A program made the position numbers and the translations under genes. The notes beneath the pieces were generated by a model that was given only the letters and a program-made list of their open reading frames with translations, had not been told where the DNA came from and did not search any database. DNA of 14,502 bases from Bacillota bacterium (GTDB lineage: Bacteria > Bacillota > Clostridia > Christensenellales > Aristaeellaceae): the NCBI GenBank assembly GCA_023415145.1, contig JAEZLW010000021.1, positions 1-14,502 of the forward strand, in the 5' to 3' direction. Every line of letters starts with the position of its first letter. Positions within the stretch are counted from its first letter, which is position 1. This document shows positions 1 to 5,991 of the stretch, piece by piece.

Positions 1-295
1 CCACCATACCGCAGGGCTTTTCCACCACCGCCAGATCATCATCCTCGTATAAAATGCGAAGGGGAATATCCTGGGCCACCGCCTCCGCCGGCTTGTCCTC
101 CGGTACGATAAGCGTCAAAGCAGCCCCTGCCCCCGGCTTTATGCCAGGCTTTAACTCCGCCCGGCCATCCACGGTGGCCTTCCCCTCGCGGATCAGCTTT
201 TCCACCCGGGACCTGGTCAGCGCACCCGCTCCGCTGAGCAACACATCCAGCCTGCTGTGGCCGTCAGCCATGCAGGCAATCTTTTGTTCCGTCAT
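1..295 (-). CDS. RluA/RluD-family pseudouridine synthase, N-terminal part (runs off the left edge)
   Basis: The first 98 residues of an RluD-type 23S rRNA pseudouridine synthase are present. The N-terminal region is an S4-like RNA-binding fold (about residues 13-60, with RLDVLL, TRSRVEKLIREGKATVDG and a KPG turn). It is followed by the start of the catalytic domain at ILYEDDDLAVVEKPCGMVV, which matches the family's 'DDDLLVVDKPAGLVVHP' block. The catalytic HRLD aspartate would lie beyond the window, so the position specificity (RluD versus another RluA member) cannot be decided. The ATG overlaps the lspA stop codon in an ATGA (292-295), so the two genes are probably translationally coupled. 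The lspA-rluD order is common in Firmicutes. Confidence 0.9.
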   Translation of the reverse strand, partial: MTEQKIACMADGHSRLDVLLSGAGALTRSRVEKLIREGKATVDGRAELKPGIKPGAGAALTLIVPEDKPAEAVAQDIPLRILYEDDDLAVVEKPCGMV

Positions 296-765
296 GACGC
301 TTGCGCCTTCTCTCCCTTCCTCTGCCAGTCATTGGGCCTAAACAGCAGGCTGAAGCAAAGGAAAACCGCTCCAATGCTGATGAACATGTCCGCTACGTTG
401 AACACGGCAAACCTAATGAACAACAGGTCGATCATGTCCACCACGTAGCCCAGGAACATCCTGTCCGCAAGATTGCCCAGCATGCCGCCCATGATAGACA
501 AAAGCGAAAGCTTTGCCCACAACCCCAACTGATAGGGTCTTAAGGAAACGGCCACCGCAGCCACCGCTACGAGGCTCAAAAGGATCAACAGCCACCGCTG
601 CCCGGACAAAAAGCCAAAGGCCATGCCTGTGTTCTGTGCATAGTAAAGGCGCAGAACCTTCGGCCACAGCAGGATGCCGCCAGCCTGGGCCGACAAATAT
701 TGCTGCGCCCAGACCTTTATAAGTCTATCCACAAGAAATATCAAAGCGGGCAGCAAAAACAGCAT
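292..765 (-). CDS. lspA: Lipoprotein signal peptidase (signal peptidase II)
   Basis: This is a 157-residue, four-helix inner-membrane aspartyl protease that cleaves prolipoproteins before the lipidated cysteine. Family blocks are in order: DRLIK with D13, the NTGMAFG block near residue 45, GGMLGNLADR (93-102), VVD with D110 and FNVAD with D126. By alignment with the family, D110 and D126 are the catalytic dyad. Hydrophobic segments lie near 3-20, 57-76, 85-100 and 125-142. I chose the ATG at 765 rather than the upstream in-frame ATG at 867. An AAGGAG lies 8 nt before 765, and the 34 extra residues are hydrophilic, Gly/Arg-rich and unlike the family. The length is normal. The stop overlaps the next gene's start by 4 nt. 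Confidence 0.97.
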   Translation of the reverse strand: MLFLLPALIFLVDRLIKVWAQQYLSAQAGGILLWPKVLRLYYAQNTGMAFGFLSGQRWLLILLSLVAVAAVAVSLRPYQLGLWAKLSLLSIMGGMLGNLADRMFLGYVVDMIDLLFIRFAVFNVADMFISIGAVFLCFSLLFRPNDWQRKGEKAQAS

Positions 766-867
766 GGTTTCGCTCCTTATCTTTTTGCCCGTTATGGCTT
801 GCTCTCCGGTGTGCCCTTTCCCTGCGTGGCCCGCCGGCCCGCAACCCGTGCGCGGGCTGCCAAACAC

Positions 868-896
868 ATTGTACCACGGGCATATTTTTCTGTCAT
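868..896 (-). promoter_or_regulatory. Predicted sigma-A promoter of lspA
   Basis: Read on the minus strand, a -35 box ATGACA (891-896) is separated by exactly 17 nt from an extended -10 box TGG-TACAAT (-10 hexamer at 868-873). Both hexamers match consensus at 5 of 6 positions. The -35 box abuts the stop codon of the DUF5665 gene at 897-899, so lspA is probably not dependent on read-through from that gene. The resulting leader is about 95 nt and very GC-rich, with a GCCCGC/GCGGGC stem near 838-860. Confidence 0.7.
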
Positions 897-1181
897 CTAT
901 TTCAAATTGTCCTGCACCATGGAAACGATCTTGGCCAGAAAATCACCTATCACCGGCAGGTTGCGGGCTGCCAGGTCCTGCAGCATCAATATGACAATAG
1001 CGCCTAGGATCGTAAATCCCACCGCCATGCCAAGGCCACGGGCCACACCCCCAATAAAGTGGATGAACAGCATGCGCTTTTTGTTGTCGATGTACTCAAT
1101 ATACTCCGCCAGGCGCAGCCGCTCGGTAGCTTCCATCCACTGGCTTATTTTTTCTTTTACATCCTGCGGCCAGTCCTTCAC
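897..1181 (-). CDS. DUF5665-type small membrane protein
   Basis: This is a 94-residue protein. It has a charged, probably helical N-terminus (residues 1-36, ending IDNKKR), a hydrophobic, glycine-rich central stretch (38-68, FIHFIGGVARGLGMAVGFTI then LGAIVILML) and a C-terminal NLPVIGDFLAKIV block. The RGxGxxxGxT pattern followed by LPxIGxxIAxIV is what I know from the DUF5665 family of Firmicutes, whose function is unknown. The start is a GTG at 1181, chosen because GGGAGG stands 7 nt upstream. The longer frame from an ATG at 1208 would place that Shine-Dalgarno sequence inside the coding region. It is separated from lspA by 131 nt that contain the lspA promoter. Confidence 0.8.
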   Translation of the reverse strand: MKDWPQDVKEKISQWMEATERLRLAEYIEYIDNKKRMLFIHFIGGVARGLGMAVGFTILGAIVILMLQDLAARNLPVIGDFLAKIVSMVQDNLK

Positions 1182-1225
1182 GCATGTTCCTCCCGTTTTG
1201 CCGCGCAAGCACGCACGGTGTTTCT

Positions 1226-1381
1226 TTATGGAATTCCATCGGAATGGAAAATAGTCTTCCCTTTAAGCATTAAGCCATGCACCGGAGGTTTACAAACAGC
1301 CAAATAGACATTTTCTTTTCCTCCCATTGCCATTTTGTCCACAATTTCATATACTGGCATATGGTATATGATGGAATTCAT
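1226..1381 (-). CDS. Possible 51-residue small protein, unrecognised
   Basis: An open frame begins MNSIIYHMPVYEIVDKMAM and ends KGKTIFHSDGIP, 44 nt upstream of the DUF5665 start. Its composition is protein-like, but it has no convincing Shine-Dalgarno sequence (only GGGG 6-7 nt upstream) and its third positions are A/T-rich, unlike its neighbours. It overlaps, antisense, the predicted promoter and leader of the plus-strand gene at 1455, which counts against it. I do not recognise a family. Confidence 0.2.
   Translation of the reverse strand: MNSIIYHMPVYEIVDKMAMGGKENVYLAVCKPPVHGLMLKGKTIFHSDGIP
1270..1311 (-). CDS. Possible 13-residue leader peptide upstream of the DUF5665 gene
   Basis: A short frame, MSIWLFVNLRCMA, is preceded by a strong Shine-Dalgarno GGGAGG at 8-nt spacing (about 1320-1325). 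It would be the first translated unit ahead of the DUF5665 gene. It lies out of frame within the longer 51-residue candidate, whose Gly-Gly codons create the same GGGAGG, so only one of the two readings, or neither, is likely to be real. No function is inferred. Confidence 0.2.
   Translation of the reverse strand: MSIWLFVNLRCMA
1327..1355 (+). promoter_or_regulatory. Predicted sigma-A promoter of the Cthe_2159-type gene
   Basis: TTGCCA (1327-1332), a 17-nt spacer and TATACT (1350-1355) each match consensus at 5 of 6 positions. The gene begins at 1455, giving a leader of roughly 90 nt with no riboswitch fold that I recognise. The rest of the 1182-1454 gap holds only the two doubtful small frames and an ATTCC/GGAAT inverted repeat near 1230-1245. 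Confidence 0.6.
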
Positions 1382-1454
1382 ATTTTTCCCCGGCTGCGGC
1401 AGGAATCTATGCAAAACAGAAAATGCGATTACGTTTTATCAAGGAGGATCACAA

Positions 1455-2540
1455 ATGAAGTTCATCCTGCATCGAATGCTCATACTGTTTGCCGCTTTGT
1501 CCGTACTGTTTCTTTTGTCTGCCCCTGCCTTGGCCCAGGATGCTGACACCATATATGACGCGGCGGAATCGTGGGATGACAATACCGCCGTACACGTCAC
1601 CTTTGAAGGAGATACGGTCAATATCCAGGGGGAGGGAGCTGCGCTGCAAAATGGTGTCCTGACCATAAGCAAGGCCGGTACATATGTTCTTTATGGCGCA
1701 TGGGACAATGGCCAGGTATGCATTGATGCCGGCAAGGATGATGTTGTTCGTCTGGTACTTAACGGCGTTTCCATCCGCAGCCCGAGCAGCACGGCTATGT
1801 ATGCAAAGCAGGCCGGCAAAGTGATCATCACCCTTGTGAAGGATACAGAAAATTCACTGGAAGACGGCGGAGACCATGTACTCCCTGACGGGGATGCAAA
1901 CCCGGATGCGGCGTTGTATGTGCAGGACAGCCTCTGCATCAACGGCCGGGGCACCTTATTGGTTATCGCCAATGTAAAGCACGGCATCGTCTCCAAGGAT
2001 GATCTGATGATTACGGGCGGCATCCTTGTTGTGAAGGCAGCCGATGTGGGCATCCGGGGCCGTGATTCACTGGAGATCTCCGGCGGCGAAATCACCGTAA
2101 ACGCCAAGGGCGATGCGCTGCAAGCCAACAATGCCGACGATCCCGGCAAAGGCTTCATCCTCCTATCCGGGGGAAAATACCATCTGACCAGCGGAAAAGA
2201 CGGCATCCAGGCGGAATCCAGCCTGACCATATCCAGCGGCGACTATACGCTGTACACTGGCGGCGTGACAAATACACCGGGAGATATCAATCCCCACACT
2301 TGGCAGCCTGACGGCACCTCACAAGACGCGGCAGGCAAGGGCTTAAAAGCGGGCACAAGCATTTATCTGTCCGGCGGTACGTTTTCGCTTTTCTGCGCGG
2401 ATGACGCCGTCAATGCCAAAGGGGATATCCTCATCGAAAACAGCATATTGAAAATTGCAGCCCGTGATGACGGTATCCATGCCGACGGTCTTGTCACCAT
2501 TGAGGGGGGCAAGCTGGTCATTCAAACCTCAATACAATAA
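1455..2540 (+). CDS. Secreted Cthe_2159-type carbohydrate-binding beta-helix protein, C-terminally short
   Basis: This is a 361-residue exported protein. A signal peptide (basic start MKFILHR, hydrophobic 8-22) ends in APALA, with cleavage predicted after residue 27. The mature part is a ladder of short beta repeats with acidic turns: GVLTISKAGTYVLYG, KVIITLVKDTENSLEDGG, GIRGRDSLEISGGEITVNA, KDGIQAESSLTISSG, DDAVNAKGDILIEN and DDGIHADGLVTIEGG. This matches the Cthe_2159 family (Pfam PF14262), described as calcium-binding right-handed beta-helices that bind acidic polysaccharide at the cell surface. Family members normally continue after this point with an SYEGLEG-type turn and further rungs. 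Here the frame stops at VIQTSIQ. The start at 1455 has AAGGAGG 7 nt upstream. The earlier in-frame ATG at 1335 lies inside the predicted promoter and is rejected. Confidence 0.85.
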   Translation: MKFILHRMLILFAALSVLFLLSAPALAQDADTIYDAAESWDDNTAVHVTFEGDTVNIQGEGAALQNGVLTISKAGTYVLYGAWDNGQVCIDAGKDDVVRLVLNGVSIRSPSSTAMYAKQAGKVIITLVKDTENSLEDGGDHVLPDGDANPDAALYVQDSLCINGRGTLLVIANVKHGIVSKDDLMITGGILVVKAADVGIRGRDSLEISGGEITVNAKGDALQANNADDPGKGFILLSGGKYHLTSGKDGIQAESSLTISSGDYTLYTGGVTNTPGDINPHTWQPDGTSQDAAGKGLKAGTSIYLSGGTFSLFCADDAVNAKGDILIENSILKIAARDDGIHADGLVTIEGGKLVIQTSIQ

Positions 2541-2589
2541 AAAGCAGTATGGGTGCGTAACAAAACCCGCCAAAAAGTGTGCTTTTCTT

Positions 2590-2619
2590 CCTGCCTGCGC
2601 CATGGTATCATGAGGCAGG
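2590..2619 (+). promoter_or_regulatory. Inverted repeat around a possible extended -10 box, upstream of the iron-sulfur gene
   Basis: CCTGCCT (2590-2596) and AGGCAGG (2613-2619) are perfect complements. Between them lies TGG-TATCAT (extended -10-like, hexamer 2606-2611), with only a weak T-rich -35 candidate near 2583-2588. No T-run follows, so it is a poor terminator. It could be an operator overlapping the promoter of the gene at 2645, but this is inference. Confidence 0.35.
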
Positions 2620-2644
2620 CCAAATTTTCCAGGAGGAAGAAAGC

Positions 2645-3319
2645 ATGGAAAAGCAAATCAAGAAGATATTGATAAGTCTTGGCGTCGACGCTTGCGGGAT
2701 CGCCTCCGCAGATGCATTCTGCGACGCGCCGGCAGGCTTTCATCCCAGAGATATTTTCGCCGCATGCCAGTCGGTGGTCGTGTATGCGCTGGCGTTGCCG
2801 AAAACCCTGTACGAAGGCGATTCGCGTATCGTATACAACCATTTCAACAACACAGTTCTTGCAGAAATCGACCGGATTACGCTGTCAGCCTGCAAGCAAA
2901 TCGAAGCGCTGGGCGCAAGATGCATGCCTGTCCCCTGCGATGGCCCCTATGATCATTGGGAGCCTGAGCGTTTGCATGGGCAGGGCATTCTGTCCATGCG
3001 CCATGCGGCTGTGCTGGCCGGTATCGGCTGCATGGGCAAAAACACACTGGTCATGAACCGTACCTTGGGCAACAGGATGAATCTTGGTGCGCTGCTCACC
3101 AATCTTCAGCTTACAAGCGACCCTCCTGCGGAGGAAATTTGTATTCCGGGCTGCCGCAAATGCCTGGATGCCTGCCCGCAGAAGGCGCTGGACGGCATAA
3201 CCGTCCGGCAGGACCTTTGCCGCCCTTATGCCTATGGCACAAACGCAAGAGGCTTTTCCGTAGTAAACTGCAACCGCTGCCGTATCGCTTGCCCCTGGGC
3301 CAAGGGAACAAATCAATGA
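2645..3319 (+). CDS. Short epoxyqueuosine-reductase-like (QueG-like) iron-sulfur protein
   Basis: This 224-residue protein carries two clustered cysteine motifs near its C-terminus: C166-x3-C170-x2-C173-x3-C177-P, then C192 and C209-x2-C212-x3-C216-P. That is a double [4Fe-4S] ferredoxin-like arrangement. The region before it resembles the QueG N-terminal part, with ACQSVVVYALALPK, AAVLAGIGCMGKNTLVMN and RMNLGALLT, the last two being typical QueG blocks. True QueG (cobalamin-dependent reduction of epoxyqueuosine in tRNA) is usually 300-380 residues with a longer N-terminus and often HEAT repeats. This protein lacks the extension, so I call it QueG-like without claiming queuosine function. The start has AGGAGG 8 nt upstream. 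No queuosine or cobalamin genes are nearby. Confidence 0.8.
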   Translation: MEKQIKKILISLGVDACGIASADAFCDAPAGFHPRDIFAACQSVVVYALALPKTLYEGDSRIVYNHFNNTVLAEIDRITLSACKQIEALGARCMPVPCDGPYDHWEPERLHGQGILSMRHAAVLAGIGCMGKNTLVMNRTLGNRMNLGALLTNLQLTSDPPAEEICIPGCRKCLDACPQKALDGITVRQDLCRPYAYGTNARGFSVVNCNRCRIACPWAKGTNQ

Positions 3320-3411
3320 CCAGGCGGAAGATTCTTCTTCAGAAGGGAGAAAAACAGGAGAAATAAAGGAAAAAGCGCGAAAGTGGGGAATATAGAAAGA
3401 TAACCATTTAG

Positions 3412-3435
3412 GCCGTGGCCATGGCGTTCTTTTTT
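3412..3435 (+). terminator. Weak possible intrinsic terminator after the QueG-like gene
   Basis: A short GCCG...TGGC stem with a 6-nt loop (3412-3425) is followed by a T-run (CTTTTTT, 3429-3435). The stem is only about 4 bp, and the run ends 27 nt before the next start, so it may be incidental. The rest of the 3320-3462 gap is purine-rich; I see no c-di-GMP riboswitch in it. Confidence 0.25.
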
Positions 3436-3462
3436 ACTTTCTCCAAGGGGGAATGAGCTACA

Positions 3463-5949
3463 ATGAATGCAAAGAAAAAATCCATTGGTGCTCACCGGCC
3501 TTTTCGTCAGGGTCTTTTGGTTTTGCTTGTTCTTGTGTTCTTCCTGTCTGGGGCCGTTTACATCACACATACGAACGTATCTGAAATCCGCCAACTGCGG
3601 GATCATGCACTGACAATAGCCAAATCAGCCCAGGCTTTCCTTACGGCGGACCTCATCAAAGCGCTGGATGTAAACGAGAGCGACCTCACAAAGGATGAAT
3701 ACCTCCGGCTGAAGGACAGCCTTATCCAAATAAAATCCTATAACCACGATGTGGTATTTACATACCTCTACACGCAAAGAAACAATCAGATTTATTTCAT
3801 GGCGGATTCCGAGCTTCCCGATTCCTCCGATTACTCTCCTCCCGGTCAGTTATACGATGAGGCCACCGAGGTTGACCGAAATCTTTTCGAGGACGGGAAT
3901 GCCATCATCACCCAACCAATCACCGACCGCTGGGGCACCTGGGTCAGCGCATTGGTTCCCATCAAAGATCCGGCAACAGGCCAGATCATTGCCGCCTTTG
4001 GCATGGATTATGACGCAGCAAAATGGTCCGCCGACGTTTGGGGGCATGTGATAAATGCTGTGGCTTTGATCAGCCTTACGTTTTTGCTGCTGCTCGTTCT
4101 TTACAGAATGTACATAAGGAGCCGGGAGAGGGAACTGCTGATTCGAAAGCTGAACGACAGTGAAGCGTTATTCCGTACAGTATTTGAGCAAGCCCCCTTC
4201 GGTGTGGCAGTAATCACCAATTATCATGAGCTTTCCAGTACAAACGCCATGTTTCTGAAAATTCTGGACCGTACACAACGTGAACTGGCCGGAATAAACT
4301 GGGTGGATATCACCCATGCGGATGATATTGGAGAGGAACTGGCGCTTTTCCATCAGTTCGAAACCGGGGAGACCGACGGCTACACCATGGAAAAGCGTTT
4401 CATAAAACCTGACGGCTCCGGCGTCTGGGTACAGATCGTGGTGGCACGCCTTCACATGAGCGAGGGCAAGACACAAAATCACTTATGCATCCTTCATAAT
4501 ATCCAAGCGCGCAAGCAGGCCCAGGAAGCGCTTCGGGAAAGCGAGCGAAGCAAAACCGTTCTCCTGTCCCACATACCGGGCATGGCTTACCGCTGTTTGA
4601 ACGATGCAGCTTGGACGATGCAGTTCGTATCCGAAGGTTGCTATGCCTTGACGGGGTATCCGCCGGAAAGCCTGCTGTATAACAGGGACCTGTCCTTTAA
4701 CGACCTGATCGACCCGGTATACAGGAGTCTTTTACGGGATGAATGGGACCGTTTGCTTGCCATAAGAGCGCCATTTAGGTATGAATACGAAATCATCACA
4801 GCCACCGGAGAGCGCAAATGGGTGCTGGAGATGGGCCAGGGCATTTATAACGAGCAAGATGAAGTAGAAGCACTGGAAGGCATTGTGATCGACATCACAC
4901 AAACCAAGCGTCAGCTGGCCCAGATTCAGCACATGAGCGATCACGATTTCCTGACGGGGCTTTATTCCAGAAAATATTTCGAGCAGGCCAGACGAAGCCT
5001 TGATGCATCGGGATGCCTTCCGTTATCCATTGTCATTGCGGATATCAACGGAATCCGCATGCTGAACAACGCCTTTGGCTACGAACAAGTGGATAAAGTG
5101 ATTGCTCAAGTCGCCAAGATACTCAAAAATTGCTGCCGGGAAGAGGATTTGCCCGCCAGGACCGGCGGCGATGAGTTCAGCATTCTTCTGCCAAATACGA
5201 ATCAGGAGGAATCTTACCAAATTGCCCAGAAGATGAAGCTTGCCTGCGAAAGTGCAGACTTTAGCAGTCTTGGTGAGTCTGTCCATATCAGCCTATCCTT
5301 TGGCTGCGGCACAAAAGCCATACCGGAGGACAGCATCGATTCGATAGAAAGAGAAGCGGAGGAGAATCTTCACAAAAACAAGATCCTGGAGCAAAAGAGT
5401 TATCACAATGCCATGCTGTCATCCATCATGGCCACCATGAACGCCAGGAGCCAGGAGACAGAGGAGCACGCCCAGCGTCTGGTTACATTATCCCGCATGA
5501 TCGGAAGCTATCTCGCGCTGCCACAAAAGAGCATGGATGATCTGCAGCTGTTCGCCATGCTGCATGACATAGGCAAGATCGGCATTGACGACCGGATATT
5601 GAACAAGCCGGGCAAGCTAAGTGAAGAAGAATGGGCGATCATGAAAAAGCATCCGGAAATAGGATACCGGATTGCCATATCCCTGCCGGAGCTGTCATCT
5701 ATAGCAGAACTCATACTGACGCATCACGAGCGCTACGATGGCAACGGCTACCCCAAAGGTATCATGGGCGAGGAAATCCCGCTGCTGTCCCGCATTCTGG
5801 CCGTTACGGATGCCTATGACGCCATGACCGAAGAACGTGTCTATCGAACGAAGCGAAGCAAAGAGGAAGCCATGGAGGAAATAATGAACAATTCCGGAAC
5901 GCAATTTGATCCCGCCATAGTCGAAATATTCGCCCAATGCATGCGATAA
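3463..5949 (+). CDS. Membrane sensor with Cache-like, PAS, PAS, GGDEF and HD-GYP domains (c-di-GMP turnover)
   Basis: 828 residues. TM1 is about 17-36. An outside domain (37-195) with YLYTQRNNQIYFMADSE, a DYSPPG block and TDRWGTWVSALVPI is Cache-like. TM2 is 196-216, PAS domains are about 231-355 and 359-483, GGDEF about 490-648 and HD-GYP about 650-828. The GGDEF signature is intact (568-572), with an RxxD inhibitory site (R559, D562) and retained D527, N535 and D544. The surrounding block reads GY and VD instead of GH and GD. In HD-GYP every metal ligand known from the trinuclear family member is present: E665, H669, H701-D702, H730, H754-H755 and D783, plus the GYP at 762-764. Phosphodiesterase activity to pGpG/GMP and possibly cyclase activity are inferred. 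A 42-nt gap precedes the next paralogue. The Shine-Dalgarno sequence is AAGGGGG at a rather long spacing of about 11 nt. Confidence 0.95.
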   Translation: MNAKKKSIGAHRPFRQGLLVLLVLVFFLSGAVYITHTNVSEIRQLRDHALTIAKSAQAFLTADLIKALDVNESDLTKDEYLRLKDSLIQIKSYNHDVVFTYLYTQRNNQIYFMADSELPDSSDYSPPGQLYDEATEVDRNLFEDGNAIITQPITDRWGTWVSALVPIKDPATGQIIAAFGMDYDAAKWSADVWGHVINAVALISLTFLLLLVLYRMYIRSRERELLIRKLNDSEALFRTVFEQAPFGVAVITNYHELSSTNAMFLKILDRTQRELAGINWVDITHADDIGEELALFHQFETGETDGYTMEKRFIKPDGSGVWVQIVVARLHMSEGKTQNHLCILHNIQARKQAQEALRESERSKTVLLSHIPGMAYRCLNDAAWTMQFVSEGCYALTGYPPESLLYNRDLSFNDLIDPVYRSLLRDEWDRLLAIRAPFRYEYEIITATGERKWVLEMGQGIYNEQDEVEALEGIVIDITQTKRQLAQIQHMSDHDFLTGLYSRKYFEQARRSLDASGCLPLSIVIADINGIRMLNNAFGYEQVDKVIAQVAKILKNCCREEDLPARTGGDEFSILLPNTNQEESYQIAQKMKLACESADFSSLGESVHISLSFGCGTKAIPEDSIDSIEREAEENLHKNKILEQKSYHNAMLSSIMATMNARSQETEEHAQRLVTLSRMIGSYLALPQKSMDDLQLFAMLHDIGKIGIDDRILNKPGKLSEEEWAIMKKHPEIGYRIAISLPELSSIAELILTHHERYDGNGYPKGIMGEEIPLLSRILAVTDAYDAMTEERVYRTKRSKEEAMEEIMNNSGTQFDPAIVEIFAQCMR

Positions 5950-5991
5950 AGCATGCCAGCTTGATCTATGCTGTAAACGGGAGAGATACTC

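Noticed and set aside
1335..1454. Longer 401-residue form of the beta-helix protein starting at 1335
   Set aside because: The extra 40 residues lie over the predicted promoter and have no ribosome binding site, and they would bury a textbook signal peptide that starts at 1455.
1691..2230. 179-codon minus-strand open frame
   Set aside because: It is the antisense shadow of the beta-helix gene. It has no Shine-Dalgarno sequence and a low-complexity Ser/Pro/Arg-rich translation.
3320..3462. Possible c-di-GMP riboswitch ahead of the first GGDEF gene
   Set aside because: The purine-rich leader lacks the conserved GEMM-type helices and receptor motif. Only a weak hairpin with a T-run is visible.
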